From Paraoerskovia marina DSM 21750 (lineage in GTDB: Bacteria; Actinomycetota; Actinomycetes; Actinomycetales; Cellulomonadaceae), in NCBI RefSeq assembly GCF_000701465.1, contig NZ_JNIY01000005.1, forward strand, positions 186,001 through 250,000: a DNA stretch of 64,000 bases. Direction: 5' to 3'. Positions 9,171-19,103 of this stretch are shown here, in pieces. A program made the position numbers and the translations under genes. A model generated the notes under the pieces. The model was not told the DNA's origin. It did not search any database and saw only the letters and a list, made by a program, of their open reading frames with translations. Position 1 is the stretch's first letter. Each line of letters begins with the position of its first letter.

Positions 9171-10237
9171 CAGCACTCCTCCTCCCGCGACGGCCCGACA
9201 GGCCTCGCAACGACCAACATGTCCTCACCCAGCTGCCGAACCCCCACGGTCGACAGCCGCACCGCCTCCCCGATCGTCCTCACCCCGATGTCGACGACCG
9301 CGCTCCGGCCCGAACCCAGAAGCACCGGGGCCACATACGCATGAACCTCGTCGACCGCACCCGCCGCCAGGAACGCCGACGCCACCACCGGCCCACCCTC
9401 GACCACCACGTGCCGCACCTCACGCTCCTGCAGGACGGACAGCACCTCGCGGACGTCCCGTGACCGCACCACCACGAGCTCCCCACCGTCCGCAGACCGC
9501 ACACGGGCGCTCGCGGGCACGGGGCTGTGCCCGACGACGACGCGCAGCGGCTGCGTGTCGGCTAGCCTCCCCTCGGGACCGCGCGCGGTGAGGGACGGGT
9601 CGTCGGCCCGCACGGTGCCGGTACCGACAAGGATCGCGTCGGCCTGGGCACGGACCTCGTGCGCGTGCATCCGTGCCTGGTCGCCGGTGATCCACCGGCT
9701 CGACCCATCGGCAGCCGCGACACGGCCGTCGAGACTCGTCGCGATCTTCAGCGTCACGAACGGGCGGCCCGCGCGGACCGCATCGAGCCAGACACCGAGC
9801 ACCTGGGTCCCCTCGTCGGCAAGGAGGCCTTCGGTGACGCGAACGCCGTGGTCCGCGAGCCACGCACCGCCCCCGGCAGCGACGGCGTGCGGGTCCGCGA
9901 CGGCATAGACCACCTCGGAGACGCCCGCATCGAGGAGCGCCGACGAGCAAGGCGGTGTCCGGCCCCTGTGATGGCAGGGCTCGAGCGTCACGACGGCGGT
10001 CGAGCCGCGCACGTCGACCCCTCGGGCCTGGGCATCGGCAAGTGCCTCGGCCTCCGCGTGCGGGGTTCCGACGCCATGGTTGCGGCCCTCGGCCAGGACC
10101 ATGCGAGGGTCATGCTCGTTCCCGGACGCGAGCAGGACACAGCCGACGCGCGGATTCGGACCACGGACAGGGCGCTCGGCGGCCAGTACCAGGGCACGAC
10201 GCATCGCGTCCACCACTGTCATGCGAGCTGCGCTCAC
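9170..10237 (-). CDS. ribD: Bifunctional riboflavin deaminase/reductase
   Basis: Catalyses deamination and side-chain reduction of the GTP-derived pyrimidine. The N-terminal deaminase has the zinc ligands HAEAEAL and EPCHHRGRTPPC; the C-terminal reductase begins near residue 150 at FVTLKIATSLDGR. The GTG start has GGAGG six bases upstream. It is the first gene of ribD-ribE-ribBA-ribH and lies about 100 bases downstream of an FMN riboswitch. Confidence 0.95.
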   Translation of the reverse strand: MSAARMTVVDAMRRALVLAAERPVRGPNPRVGCVLLASGNEHDPRMVLAEGRNHGVGTPHAEAEALADAQARGVDVRGSTAVVTLEPCHHRGRTPPCSSALLDAGVSEVVYAVADPHAVAAGGGAWLADHGVRVTEGLLADEGTQVLGVWLDAVRAGRPFVTLKIATSLDGRVAAADGSSRWITGDQARMHAHEVRAQADAILVGTGTVRADDPSLTARGPEGRLADTQPLRVVVGHSPVPASARVRSADGGELVVVRSRDVREVLSVLQEREVRHVVVEGGPVVASAFLAAGAVDEVHAYVAPVLLGSGRSAVVDIGVRTIGEAVRLSTVGVRQLGEDMLVVARPVGPSREEEC

Positions 10238-10288
10238 GTCTCCTCCGTCCTCGAAGCATCCTGCTCCGGGGTGAGAGACGGCACGCGC

Positions 10289-10307
10289 ACGCGGCAGAAT
10301 GCCGCGT
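10289..10307 (-). promoter_or_regulatory. Candidate expression-platform hairpin of the FMN riboswitch
   Basis: Eight-base perfect arms ACGCGGCA and TGCCGCGT with a three-base loop lie between the FMN aptamer and ribD, about 50 bases before the start codon. No U-run follows. It may be a GC-rich terminator stem or part of the sequestering structure (inference). Confidence 0.45.
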
Positions 10308-10340
10308 CACGAAACCACGACACAGGTCTCCCCGCGCCGC

Positions 10341-10462
10341 CACGTGTTCCTCCCATCCGGACTTTCACCGTCGGTCCCGGAGTTCCACCAGGTCAACCGC
10401 GCCGAAGCGCGGGTCGCGGACTGTCACCGCCGGCTCGGACTTTCACCGACCCCGGAGCACGT
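10341..10462 (-). ncRNA. FMN riboswitch (RFN element)
   Basis: On the minus strand the conserved RFN blocks run in order: TCGGTGAAAGTCCGAGCC, GGCGGTGACAGTCCGCGACCC, GGTTGACCTGGTG, AACTCCGGGACCGACGGTGA and AAGTCCGGATGGGAGGAAC. The ACGTG at the 5' end pairs with CACGT at the 3' end to close P1. FMN binding to such elements lowers expression of the riboflavin operon downstream. Confidence 0.95.
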
Positions 10463-10657
10463 TGTTGCGTACTTGCACGTTCATGATCCCACATCTGGCC
10501 AGGGTCGACTCCTGGCGTATGTGCTGCCTTTGGGGTGAGGTCCCGGTTTGGTCGCGTCAAGGCGCGTAATGTGTGCTTGGCACACTATTTTATCGTCGAG
10601 GAAAGGGAGGAGCGGACAGTCGTCCTGCCCCTCCCGTCCGGCGTCGCCCGACTCTCC
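10463..10657. other. Intergenic region between rpe and the riboswitch
   Basis: 195 bases without a gene. The minus-strand promoter for the rib operon must lie here, but no -35/-10 pair stands out. A hairpin GTGTGC-ttg-GCACAC at 10571-10585 is followed on the plus strand by TATTTTA; on the minus strand it could weakly end rpe transcription. It overlaps the 16-base repeat described separately. Confidence 0.35.
10575..10590 (+). repeat. Copy 1 of a 16-base intergenic repeat
   Basis: The 16-mer GCTTGGCACACTATTT occurs here and again at 34877-34892, both times between genes. It is AT-rich against a very GC-rich background. It could be a promoter element or operator; function unknown. Confidence 0.5.
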
Positions 10658-11320
10658 CTACGCGTGCGCTCCGTCAGCGAGACGACGCAGTGTGGTGATC
10701 TCCCCCGCGACGTCGTCGGCCCCGTACACGGCCGAGCCTGCGACGAACACGTCGGCACCCGCCTCGGCCGCGCGCTCGATCGTCTCCCTGCTCACTCCCC
10801 CGTCGACCTGGATCCGGACCTGCAGGCCCGCGTCCGCGACAGCCCGTCGTGCACGCCGGATCTTCGGCAACGTCCCCTCGATGAAGGACTGACCGCCGAA
10901 CCCCGGCTCCACGGTCATCAGGAGGAGCATGTCGACCTCGCCGAGCAGGTCGACGAACGGCTCGACCGGCGTCGCCGGCCGGAAGGCGACGCACGCCCTC
11001 GCCCCGAGCCGTCGGATCTCGCGCGCGAGCCGGACCGGCGCGGTCGCCGCCTCGGCGTGGAACGTGACCGAGGCAGCCCCTGCCTCGGCGTAGGCCGGCG
11101 CCCACCGGTCGGGGTCCTCGATCATGAGGTGCGCGTCGAGCGGGATCGGCGAGACCTGGGCGAGACGCTCGAAGACCGGGAGCCCCAGCGTCAGGTTGGG
11201 GACGAAGTGGTTGTCCATGACGTCGACGTGCGCGTAGTCGGCGTTCGAGATCCGATGAAGGTCGCGCTCGAGGTTCGCGAAGTCGGCGGACAGGATGCTG
11301 GGGGCGATCAGAGCTGACAT
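10658..11320 (-). CDS. rpe: Ribulose-phosphate 3-epimerase
   Basis: Interconverts ribulose 5-phosphate and xylulose 5-phosphate in the pentose phosphate pathway. The 220-residue TIM barrel shows [51 protein letters not shown] and QVDGGV, carrying the metal-binding His and Asp and the phosphate site. TAGGCT six bases before the ATG suggests a leaderless message. Rpe supplies or drains ribulose 5-phosphate, the RibB substrate of the adjacent rib operon. Confidence 0.95.
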   Translation of the reverse strand: MSALIAPSILSADFANLERDLHRISNADYAHVDVMDNHFVPNLTLGLPVFERLAQVSPIPLDAHLMIEDPDRWAPAYAEAGAASVTFHAEAATAPVRLAREIRRLGARACVAFRPATPVEPFVDLLGEVDMLLLMTVEPGFGGQSFIEGTLPKIRRARRAVADAGLQVRIQVDGGVSRETIERAAEAGADVFVAGSAVYGADDVAGEITTLRRLADGAHA

Positions 11321-11326
11321 GGCCCC

Positions 11327-11332
11327 AGCCTA
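11327..11332 (-). promoter_or_regulatory. -10 box of a leaderless rpe promoter
   Basis: TAGGCT on the minus strand ends six bases before the rpe ATG, the same hexamer and spacing as at hisE and the metallo-hydrolase gene at 62 kb. Confidence 0.5.
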
Positions 11333-11343
11333 GGCCCGCCGTG

Positions 11344-12813
11344 TCACGCGCGTCGGCGCAGCAACGTCAGGTGCATGGCGTCCGTGCCGTGGACGTGCGG
11401 CCACAGCTGGACGTCCGTGCGGTCGGTGAGCGGGATCTCGGTCGTGGCGACGGCACGGACCGCCTCCGCGGCGTCGAGACGCTCGACGTCGGCACGACGC
11501 CGCAGGACGTCGTCGACGACGACCTGCGTCTCGGCCATGTGGGGCGAACACGTGACGTAGCCCACCACTCCCCCGGGACGGACGGCGTCGAGAGCCGAGT
11601 CGAGCAGCTCGCGCTGCAGCGCCGTCAACGTCCCGAGGTCGGACGGCGTCCGCCGCCACCGCGACTCGGGCCGACGTCGAAGCGCGCCCAGACCGGTGCA
11701 CGGCGCGTCGAGCAGCACACGGTCGTATGCGGCGGGCTCGTCGGTGCCGATGTCGCGCCCGTCACCCGTCCGGATGCTCTCCACCGCCGCACGCGGTACC
11801 GCCTTCATCGACCGACGGACCAGCTCGGTGCGGTGCTCCTGGGACTCGTTGGCCACGACGCGGGCACCACGTTCGGCGGCGATCGCGCCCAGCAGCGCCG
11901 CCTTGCCTCCGGGACCCGCGCACATGTCGAGCCACCGCTCGTCAGGGCCGTCCACGACGGCGCCGGCGAGGGCCAGCGTGACGAGCTGGCTGCCCTCGTC
12001 CTGCACGCCGGCCGTGCCGTCGCGGACCGCCTCGAGCGCACCGGGGTCGCTGCCCTGGAGGACCGCCGCGGTGGTGGCCCACCGGCCCGGCTCCGCACCG
12101 TTCAGGTCAGCCACGGCAGACAGCCCCGGGCGGGCGACGAGCGTCACGCGGGGGGCCTCGTTGTCGGCGGCCAGCAGGTCGCCGAGCTCGGAGGCCGACC
12201 GGCCCGACGCGACGAGCGCCTCACGGAGCGCCCTGGTGATCCACGCCGGATGGCTCTGCGTGACGGCAAGCCGCGCCAGGTCGTCCGGTGCCTGCGAGGC
12301 GAGCACCTCGAGCCACTGGCCGAGCGGCCGGGCGCTGACCTTGCGCAGGACGGCGTTGACGAACTGGGCAGGACCTGCGCCCACACGCTCACGGGTCAGC
12401 GCGACGGTCTCGGAGACGGCGGCGTGCGTCGCGACCCGCATGCCCAGCACCTGGTGCGCGCCCAGCCGCAGGACGTCAAGAACCGCGGGGTCGACCCGGT
12501 CGAGCGGTCGGTCGACGCACTGCGCGAGCACGGCGTCGTATCGACCCAGCATCCGGAGCGTCCCGTACGCGAGCTCCGTCGCGAACGCGGCGTCCCGACC
12601 GACGATGCCGCGCTCACGGAGGAGCGGCGGCAGGACCAGGTTCGCGTAGGCGTCCGAGTCTGCGACCTGCCGCAGGACGTCGTAGGCGGCGTTGCGTGCT
12701 GGGTCGCCCGTCCGACGGCGCTGACCCGGCGCCTGCTGCGACTGGTTCCGCGCACCGCGGGCCCGGGCCGCTCCACGTTGGCGTCCCTTGGCGTCGCGCC
12801 GGTCGGCGCTCAT
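11344..12813 (-). CDS. rsmB: 16S rRNA (cytosine-967-C5)-methyltransferase
   Basis: Methylates C967 of 16S rRNA using S-adenosylmethionine. An N-terminal NusB-like RNA-binding domain (about residues 40-165) precedes the Rossmann methyltransferase. [15 protein letters not shown] holds the general acid/base Cys and YVTCSPH the catalytic Cys of the m5C family. The Arg/Gln-rich first 35 residues are likely disordered. The ATG overlaps the fmt stop (ATGA). Confidence 0.93.
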   Translation of the reverse strand: MSADRRDAKGRQRGAARARGARNQSQQAPGQRRRTGDPARNAAYDVLRQVADSDAYANLVLPPLLRERGIVGRDAAFATELAYGTLRMLGRYDAVLAQCVDRPLDRVDPAVLDVLRLGAHQVLGMRVATHAAVSETVALTRERVGAGPAQFVNAVLRKVSARPLGQWLEVLASQAPDDLARLAVTQSHPAWITRALREALVASGRSASELGDLLAADNEAPRVTLVARPGLSAVADLNGAEPGRWATTAAVLQGSDPGALEAVRDGTAGVQDEGSQLVTLALAGAVVDGPDERWLDMCAGPGGKAALLGAIAAERGARVVANESQEHRTELVRRSMKAVPRAAVESIRTGDGRDIGTDEPAAYDRVLLDAPCTGLGALRRRPESRWRRTPSDLGTLTALQRELLDSALDAVRPGGVVGYVTCSPHMAETQVVVDDVLRRRADVERLDAAEAVRAVATTEIPLTDRTDVQLWPHVHGTDAMHLTLLRRRA

Positions 12814-13778
12814 GCCTTCTCCTCCGCGACGCCCTCGTCCGGTCGCGCCCGAACGCCGAGCACGACGTCGTCCCCGAGGCGGGCACCGCGGGCCCAGTCG
12901 GGCGCGTGCATCGGCTTCTTGCCCACGGGTGCGACGTCGCCGAGCTCGACCGCGTGCGTGCCGGTCCCGACGAGCACCTCCTTCTTGAGCGCTCGCAGCT
13001 CGCCCGGGCGCAGGTCGGTCACATCCGGGCGCGGACGCACCGGACCGAGGCCGAGGCGGGCGCCGTCGGGCAACGTCGTCCACGCGCCCGGAGCGGGCGT
13101 GCAGCCACGGACGAGCCGGTCGACGGCGAAGGCCGGGTCGGCCCACCGGACCAGGGCGTCGGCAGGCGCGAGCTTGGAGGCGACGGAGACGCCGTCCGCA
13201 CCCTGGGGCACGGGGGCGGCCGACCCGTCGGCGATCGCGTCCAGGGTGGCGACAAGGAGTCCGGCGCCGGATGCAGCCAGGCGGTCCAGGAGGTCGCCCG
13301 CGGTGTCCCGGGGGCGGATCGTCTCTGTCGCCGTGCCGAGGACGGGCCCGGTGTCGAGCCCTTCCTCGATGAGGAACGTCGAGGCCCCGCTGATCTCGTC
13401 GCCCGCGATGATCGCCCGCTGGACGGGCGCTGCACCCCGCCAGGCCGGAAGGATCGAGAAGTGGAGGTTGACCCATCCGAGGCGCGGGACGGCCAGCACG
13501 TCGCGGCGCAGGATCTCGCCGTACGCCACGACGGGGGCGCAGTCGATGTCGAGACCCGCGAGCGTGTCGACGAATCCCGGGTCTCGCGGTCGGTCGGTGA
13601 TCACGGGGACGCCTGCCTCCTCGGCACGCACGCGGACCGGGCTCGGTCGCAGCCGACGGCCACGACCGGCGGGCGCGTCGGCACGGGTGAGGACGGCGAC
13701 GACCTCGTGCTCCGAGTCGAGCAGTGCATCAAGGGCGGGGACGGCTACCTCGGGGGTACCGGCGAAGAGGACACGCAT
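12810..13778 (-). CDS. fmt: Methionyl-tRNA formyltransferase
   Basis: Formylates Met-tRNAfMet with 10-formyltetrahydrofolate for translation initiation. The protein starts [16 protein letters not shown] and has [17 protein letters not shown], the catalytic Asn/His/Asp region, followed by the C-terminal tRNA-binding barrel. The ATG of MRVLF is preferred over an in-frame TTG two codons earlier because a TAGACT box ends seven bases before it, which would give a leaderless message. That box overlaps the stop codon of the upstream HAD gene. Confidence 0.95.
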   Translation of the reverse strand: MRVLFAGTPEVAVPALDALLDSEHEVVAVLTRADAPAGRGRRLRPSPVRVRAEEAGVPVITDRPRDPGFVDTLAGLDIDCAPVVAYGEILRRDVLAVPRLGWVNLHFSILPAWRGAAPVQRAIIAGDEISGASTFLIEEGLDTGPVLGTATETIRPRDTAGDLLDRLAASGAGLLVATLDAIADGSAAPVPQGADGVSVASKLAPADALVRWADPAFAVDRLVRGCTPAPGAWTTLPDGARLGLGPVRPRPDVTDLRPGELRALKKEVLVGTGTHAVELGDVAPVGKKPMHAPDWARGARLGDDVVLGVRARPDEGVAEEKA

Positions 13779-13785
13779 GAACAAG

Positions 13786-13791
13786 AGTCTA
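13786..13791 (-). promoter_or_regulatory. -10 box of a possible internal leaderless fmt promoter
   Basis: TAGACT, seven bases before the fmt ATG, overlaps the TAG stop of the HAD gene. It would uncouple fmt-rsmB from the upstream genes. Confidence 0.4.
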
Positions 13792-14424
13792 GGCGCCCGG
13801 CTCCCGGCGGCCCGGCAGCCGGACGTCGACCCCGAGCCGGCGGAGCTCGTCCCGGAGCTGGGACGTGCTGCGGAAGCGCACGGTGCAGAAGCCGAGGGCC
13901 GACGCTGCCTCGACGTTCTCGGCGCTGTCGTCGACGAAGACCGTCGCCGTGGGGTCGAGGCCGAAGCGGTCGCGAGCGAGGCGAAAGATCGCGGGATCGG
14001 GCTTGACCAGCCGCTCGCGGCCGGACACGAGAACTTGCTCCATCCGCGTCGTCGCCGGGGCGGCGTGAGCGGCCGCCCCGAAGAGCTCTGCCGACCAGTT
14101 GGTCAGGCCAAACAGCCGCAGCCCTGCCTCGGCGAGCTCGTCGACCAGCTCGGCGGAACCTTCCACCGGACCGGTGAGGGACAGCTCGAACCGGTCGATG
14201 TAGAGCGCGAACGCCTCCGCGTGCTCCGGGTGCTCGCGCGCGACGAGCTCGGCCTCCTCGGCGATCGTCCGCCCGGCGTCCCGCGCACGGTTGTACGCGT
14301 CGAAGTCGACCTCACGAAAGAACGTGTCGACGTCCTCCGGCGACATCGGGCCGACCAGGGCACGTCGCGGGTCCCACCCGACGAGCACGTTGCCGAAGTC
14401 GTAGAGGACCGTGTCGATCGTCAC
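13789..14424 (-). CDS. HAD-superfamily hydrolase, subfamily IA
   Basis: A 211-residue haloacid-dehalogenase-like phosphatase, YihX-like in layout. Motif I is [10 protein letters not shown] at residues 9-18 (nucleophile Asp9), motif III is the KPDPAIF Lys, and motif IV is [10 protein letters not shown]. The long insertion after motif I is the helical cap. Substrate unknown; sugar phosphates are common in this group. It overlaps priA by ATGA and is followed by fmt. Confidence 0.85.
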   Translation of the reverse strand: MTIDTVLYDFGNVLVGWDPRRALVGPMSPEDVDTFFREVDFDAYNRARDAGRTIAEEAELVAREHPEHAEAFALYIDRFELSLTGPVEGSAELVDELAEAGLRLFGLTNWSAELFGAAAHAAPATTRMEQVLVSGRERLVKPDPAIFRLARDRFGLDPTATVFVDDSAENVEAASALGFCTVRFRSTSQLRDELRRLGVDVRLPGRREPGA

Positions 14425-16583
14425 AGCATCTCCTCGGGGTCGAGTCGTACGCGGACCGAGCCGCCCTCGCGTCGCGCGCTGCGGACGGCGAGCGACGCTG
14501 CGAGCTCCTTGGCGAGCCTGCCTCCCTCACCGACCGGTACGCGCAGCACGGTACGCACCGGCCGCGCGAGCGTCCGGTCGGTCGTCCTCCGCTCGTCGCG
14601 CTCGATCTCGACCGGACCGAGGACGACGAAGTCGGCATGCTCCCGTGCGAGACCGACTCGCGAGACCACCGCGCTCACGGCCTCGCGGTCGCCGCTCACC
14701 GACGCGATCCGCACGGCGGGTGGGAGCGACAGCTCCACACGCTCGGCGAGCTCGCGGTCGGCCAGCCCGGCCGGGTCCCAACGGACCAGAGCGTTGGTCG
14801 GAGCAGGTGCGGCGTCGCCGACGAGGAGGACCACACCTCCGTCGGACGCCGGTCGCACCAGCGACGCCGCACCCATCCACCGGCCGACGGCGCGCTCGGC
14901 CGCCGTGAGCCGGACAGAGGCCGTGCTGACCGCGGCGTCGAGCAGCAGCGCGGCCGCGTACCCGCCGTCGACGACGGGTTCGGCACCCGGCGTGGCGACG
15001 ACGAGCGCTGGACGTGCCTCGACACGCGAGAGGACACCGCCCGGTGCCGACGCCCCGGACTGCCGGACGGGGACGCCGGGGAACGCCCGTCCGAGCTCCT
15101 CGGCCGTCCGCCCCGACCCCACCCGTACGGACCGCAGCGCGTCGTTGCCGCACTCGTCGCACCGCCAGCCTGCTGCCAGATGACCGCACCAGGAGCACTG
15201 CGGCGTCGACCGCTGTCCGGCGAGGCCCAGCGGACCGTGGCACCGCGGGCACTGAGCCGACGCGCGGCACCGGGAGCACGCCACGACCGGGATGTAGCCG
15301 GCCCGTGGCACCTGGACGAGCACGGGTCCGTCGACCAGAGCCTGACGGGCCGTCCGCCACGCCGCCGTCGGCAGACGCGCCGCCGCGCCCGCACCCTCCG
15401 ACGCGAGCTCGGTCGACGTCAAGGCACGGACCCGGGGCGCGGAGCTCCGGACCACGTCTCGGGCCGCCGACACCTCACGCGCCCACCCCGAGGCGAGCAG
15501 GGCCTGGGCCGAGACCGTGCGACCGTGCGACCCGACGACGAACGCCGCTCCCTCGAGCTCGCTCCGGAGAGCGAGGACGTCTCGCGCGGCGGCGTAGGGG
15601 GCCCGTGGCTCTGCCAGGGAGTCGTCACCGTCCTCCCAGCAGACCACGAGGCCGAGACCTGCGACGGGGGCATAGGCCGCGGCGCGGGTGCCGATCACGA
15701 CCCGGACGTCGGCGTGCAGCGCGGACAGGAAGCTGCGGTACCGGGGCGACGGCCCCGCGTCTGCCTCCAGTCGCACGTAGTCCCCCGGTGTCCGGGCCGT
15801 GCAGCACGACCAGCCGGTGGCGTCGAGAGCCCGGGCCAGGTGGTCGACGTCCCGCTTGTCCGGCAGGACGACGATCACACCACGGCCCGCGGTGGCCGCC
15901 GTCCGCGCGAGCGCGGCCAACCCGGCCGCCCAGTCCTCGACCTCGGGAATCGCGACGGTTCGGCCGGGAAGAGCCGTCCAGACCGCACGGGGGTCGCCTC
16001 CTGCGCTGATCCGCTGCAGGAGAGCCGCACCTCCGCGGTAGAGCTCCCAGTGCCGCGCGACACGGTCGTGTGCGGAAACAACGTCGGGGTCGGGCGTCCG
16101 GACGGGCGCGGCCCCGGGGTCGGGGTCGTCGACGGCGGCGCCGGCAAGCTCTGCGCGAGCGTGACGAGGGGGGACGGCGAGACGCAGGACGTCGGCCATC
16201 GTCCCGCTCCACCGGTCGGCCACGGCCCGCGCGAGGACGGCCACCTCGGGCGTCAGGACACGTTCGTCCGAGACGACACGCCGGATCCGCTGCAACGTCC
16301 CGTCGTGGCTCGTCGTGTCGGCGCGGGCGAGCACGTACCCGTCGACGTCCTGGGAGCCGAACCGCACCTTGACCCGTACCCCTGGCTGTGCCGCCGCGTC
16401 CATCGACTCGGGGACGAGATAGTCGAAGATCCGGTCCAGGTGTGCAGGCGCCAGGTCGAGCGTGACCCGCGCGACCGGCGCCGCTGCGGCGATCGCGGCA
16501 GCCCCTCGGGCGGCACGCCGACGGACCGGCGTCGCCGGCACGTCGAGCAGCGTGTCCTGCTCACCCGCGCTGTCCTTCGTCAC
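14421..16583 (-). CDS. priA: PriA-like primosomal protein N' without helicase motifs
   Basis: Homologue of the replication-restart protein PriA, 720 residues. The N-terminal DNA-binding domain and the zinc-binding cysteines (CSRCRASAQCPRC and CSWCGHLAAGWRCDEC) are kept. The Walker A position reads SAGGDPRAVWTALPG instead of GxTGSGKT, and the DEAH-like box reads CWEDGDD, so ATPase and helicase activity is very probably lost. This decay is known for actinobacterial PriA; it may still bind forks and recruit partners. The start is GTG. Confidence 0.88.
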   Translation of the reverse strand: MTKDSAGEQDTLLDVPATPVRRRAARGAAAIAAAAPVARVTLDLAPAHLDRIFDYLVPESMDAAAQPGVRVKVRFGSQDVDGYVLARADTTSHDGTLQRIRRVVSDERVLTPEVAVLARAVADRWSGTMADVLRLAVPPRHARAELAGAAVDDPDPGAAPVRTPDPDVVSAHDRVARHWELYRGGAALLQRISAGGDPRAVWTALPGRTVAIPEVEDWAAGLAALARTAATAGRGVIVVLPDKRDVDHLARALDATGWSCCTARTPGDYVRLEADAGPSPRYRSFLSALHADVRVVIGTRAAAYAPVAGLGLVVCWEDGDDSLAEPRAPYAAARDVLALRSELEGAAFVVGSHGRTVSAQALLASGWAREVSAARDVVRSSAPRVRALTSTELASEGAGAAARLPTAAWRTARQALVDGPVLVQVPRAGYIPVVACSRCRASAQCPRCHGPLGLAGQRSTPQCSWCGHLAAGWRCDECGNDALRSVRVGSGRTAEELGRAFPGVPVRQSGASAPGGVLSRVEARPALVVATPGAEPVVDGGYAAALLLDAAVSTASVRLTAAERAVGRWMGAASLVRPASDGGVVLLVGDAAPAPTNALVRWDPAGLADRELAERVELSLPPAVRIASVSGDREAVSAVVSRVGLAREHADFVVLGPVEIERDERRTTDRTLARPVRTVLRVPVGEGGRLAKELAASLAVRSARREGGSVRVRLDPEEML

Positions 16584-16625
16584 GCGACCATTGGAGCACG
16601 AGCCACCGACGGCGTCCGGCAGACG

Positions 16626-17825
16626 CTAGACGGCGGCGCGAAGCGCGTCGACGCGATCCGTGCGCTCCCAGGTGAAGTCGTCGAGCTCCCGTCCGAAGTG
16701 CCCGTAGGTCGCCGTCTGCGAATAGATCGGACGGAGCAGGTCCAGGTCGCGGACGATCGCCGCCGGCCGCAGGTCGAAGACCTCGCGGATCGCTGCGGCG
16801 ATGCGGGCCGTCGGGACCGTCTCGGTGCCGAACGTCTCGACATAGAGGCCGACCGGCTGCGCCTTGCCGATCGCGTAGGCCACCTGGACCTCGCAGCGGC
16901 GCGCCAGCCCGGCGGCGACCACGTTCTTGGCGACCCACCGCGTGGCGTAGGCGGCGGAGCGGTCGACCTTCGACGGGTCCTTGCCCGAGAAGGCCCCACC
17001 CCCGTGGCGTGCGATCCCGCCGTAGGTGTCCACGATGATCTTGCGACCCGTCAACCCCGCGTCACCCTGGGGGCCGCCGATGACGAACGTGCCCGTCGGG
17101 TTGACCAGCACGCGCATGGCGCTGATGTCGAGCTCGACGCCGAGCTCGACGACCACCGGGTCGATCACGTGCGTGGAGATCTGCTCGGCGAGCCAGGACT
17201 GCGAGACGTCCGGCGCGTGCTGCGTCGAGACGACCACGGTGTCGAGGGTGACCGCCCGGTCGCCGTCGTAGCCGATCGTCACCTGCGTCTTGCCGTCGGG
17301 GCGAAGCCCTGCCACGATCCCCTCCCGGCGCACGGTGGCCAGGCGCTCGGCGAGGCGGTGCGCGAGGTAGCCGGGCAGGGGCATGAGTGTCGGGGTGTCG
17401 TCGCACGCGTAGCCGAACATCAGCCCTTGGTCCCCGGCGCCCTGCGCGTCGAGCGGGTCGAGGTCCGCGGAGTCCACCCGCTGCTCCATCGACTTGTCGA
17501 CACCCTGGGCGATGTCGGGCGACTGCTGCCCGATCGACACGGACACGCCGCACGAGGAGCCGTCGAACCCGACGTCCGACGACGTGTACCCGATGCGGCG
17601 CACGACGTCCCGGACGATCTGCGGGATCTCGACGTACGCGTCCTCGGTGGTCACCTCGCCCGCGACGTGGACGAGACCGGTCGTCACCATCGTCTCGACG
17701 GCGACACGTGCGTGCGGGTCTTGGTCCAGCAGCGCGTCGAGGATGGCGTCCGAGATCTGGTCACAGACCTTGTCCGGGTGGCCTTCCGTCACTGACTCCG
17801 AGGTGAACAGGCGCAGTTCGGTCAT
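16626..17825 (-). CDS. metK: S-adenosylmethionine synthetase
   Basis: Makes S-adenosylmethionine from methionine and ATP. Shows [17 protein letters not shown], the [12 protein letters not shown] hexapeptide region and [15 protein letters not shown], which holds phosphate-binding residues; 399 residues is the usual length. A TAGGGT box ends seven bases before the ATG, suggesting leaderless transcription. No SAM riboswitch was found in the 63-base gap upstream. Confidence 0.96.
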   Translation of the reverse strand: MTELRLFTSESVTEGHPDKVCDQISDAILDALLDQDPHARVAVETMVTTGLVHVAGEVTTEDAYVEIPQIVRDVVRRIGYTSSDVGFDGSSCGVSVSIGQQSPDIAQGVDKSMEQRVDSADLDPLDAQGAGDQGLMFGYACDDTPTLMPLPGYLAHRLAERLATVRREGIVAGLRPDGKTQVTIGYDGDRAVTLDTVVVSTQHAPDVSQSWLAEQISTHVIDPVVVELGVELDISAMRVLVNPTGTFVIGGPQGDAGLTGRKIIVDTYGGIARHGGGAFSGKDPSKVDRSAAYATRWVAKNVVAAGLARRCEVQVAYAIGKAQPVGLYVETFGTETVPTARIAAAIREVFDLRPAAIVRDLDLLRPIYSQTATYGHFGRELDDFTWERTDRVDALRAAV

Positions 17826-17832
17826 GGGTCAC

Positions 17833-17838
17833 ACCCTA
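17833..17838 (-). promoter_or_regulatory. -10 box of a leaderless metK promoter
   Basis: TAGGGT on the minus strand, seven bases before the metK ATG; -35 not evident. Confidence 0.45.
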
Positions 17839-17888
17839 CTGTCTTGAAGGCTGGTCAGAGGCATCCGCACTGCGAGATGAGACGCGCT

Positions 17889-19097
17889 TCACGCGGGCGG
17901 GAGCAACCCCACCACGGCATCCCAGATCCCGTCGGCCACGTCCCGCTTGGTGCCGGTCGAGTGCCCGACGACGACGCCGTCGGGGTCGACGATCGTCACG
18001 GTGTTGTCCGCGACCCCGAAGCCCCGGTGCGCACCGACCTCGTTCACCGCGAGCAGGTCCGCACCCTTGCGTCGAGCCTTGACGCGCCCGTGGTCGATCA
18101 CCGAGCCGTTCTCGTCGCCGGTCTCGGCGGCGAACCCGACCACGATCTGCCCGGCGCGGGCGCGGTCGCGGGCCAGGCCCGCGAGGATGTCGGGGTTCTC
18201 CACGAGCTCGATCGCGGCCGGCGCCTGCCCCGCGACCTTCTTGATCTTCGTCTCGGGGGTCCGGGCGGGCCGGAAGTCGGCGACGGCGGCCGCCATCACC
18301 ACGACGTCGGCGTCGCGTGCAGCGTCCCGGACGGCGGTCTCGAGCTCGAGCGCCGACCCGACGCGCACGATCTGCCGGACGTCCGACGGATGCACCGGCA
18401 CCTCGACGTTGGCGGCGACCAGCGTGACGACGGCACCACGGGCCGTCGCAGCCCGGGCGAGCTCGACACCTTGGCGTCCGCTCGACCGGTTTCCGAGGAA
18501 CCGGACCGGGTCGATCGGCTCGCGAGTGCCTCCGGCCGAGACCACGACCTGTCGACCGGCGAGATCGCCGGAGGCGCGAACCGCCGACAGCGCGGCCGTG
18601 AGGATCTCCTCCGGCTCCGGCAGCCTGCCCGGCCCGGTGTCCGTACCCGTCAGGCGCCCCGAGGCCGGCTCGACCACGGTGACACCCCGGGAACGGAGCG
18701 TCTCGACGTTCGCGACGGTCGCCGGGTGCTCCCACATCTCGGTGTGCATCGCCGGTGCCATCACGACGGGACAGCGCGCCGTGAGCAGGGCGGACGTCAG
18801 GAGGTCGTCGGCGCGACCATGAGCTGCCCGGGCCAGGAGGTCCGCGGTGGCAGGGGCCACGACGACGAGGTCGGCCTCCTGGCCGAGGGCGACGTGCGGC
18901 ACGTGCTCGACGTCCTCGAAGACGGCCGCGGTCGCGGGTTCGCCGGACAGGGCCTCCCACGTCGGTGCCCCCACGAACCGCAGAGCGGCCTCGGTGGGGA
19001 TCACGCGGACGCGGTGGCCCTGTTCACGCAGAAGACGCAGCAGGAGCACGGCCTTGTAGGCCGCGATCCCTCCGCTGACGCCAAGGAGGACGCGCAT
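17889..19097 (-). CDS. coaBC: Phosphopantothenoylcysteine decarboxylase / phosphopantothenate-cysteine ligase
   Basis: Bifunctional coenzyme A enzyme. The FMN-dependent CoaC half (GVSGGIAAYKA at the N-terminus, APAMHTEMWEHP substrate loop) decarboxylates phosphopantothenoylcysteine. The CoaB half, beginning near residue 190 (VSAGGTREPIDPVRFLGNRSSG), ligates cysteine using CTP. At 402 residues it has normal fusion length. It follows rpoZ by six bases in the mihF-gmk-rpoZ-coaBC unit. Confidence 0.95.
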   Translation of the reverse strand: MRVLLGVSGGIAAYKAVLLLRLLREQGHRVRVIPTEAALRFVGAPTWEALSGEPATAAVFEDVEHVPHVALGQEADLVVVAPATADLLARAAHGRADDLLTSALLTARCPVVMAPAMHTEMWEHPATVANVETLRSRGVTVVEPASGRLTGTDTGPGRLPEPEEILTAALSAVRASGDLAGRQVVVSAGGTREPIDPVRFLGNRSSGRQGVELARAATARGAVVTLVAANVEVPVHPSDVRQIVRVGSALELETAVRDAARDADVVVMAAAVADFRPARTPETKIKKVAGQAPAAIELVENPDILAGLARDRARAGQIVVGFAAETGDENGSVIDHGRVKARRKGADLLAVNEVGAHRGFGVADNTVTIVDPDGVVVGHSTGTKRDVADGIWDAVVGLLPPA

Positions 19098-19103
19098 CGA
19101 CGA

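Noticed and set aside
11341-15183. Very long plus-strand open frame of about 1280 codons opposite rsmB, fmt and priA
   Set aside because: It runs antisense to several well-conserved genes, is Arg/Ser/Ala-rich and has no recognisable domain; such shadows are expected in very GC-rich coding DNA.
14637-17795. Plus-strand open frame of about 1050 codons opposite priA and metK
   Set aside because: Spans two oppositely oriented conserved genes; antisense shadow.
17826-17888. SAM riboswitch upstream of metK
   Set aside because: The gap is only 63 bases, lacks any SAM-aptamer consensus, and the -10 box seven bases from the ATG leaves no leader.
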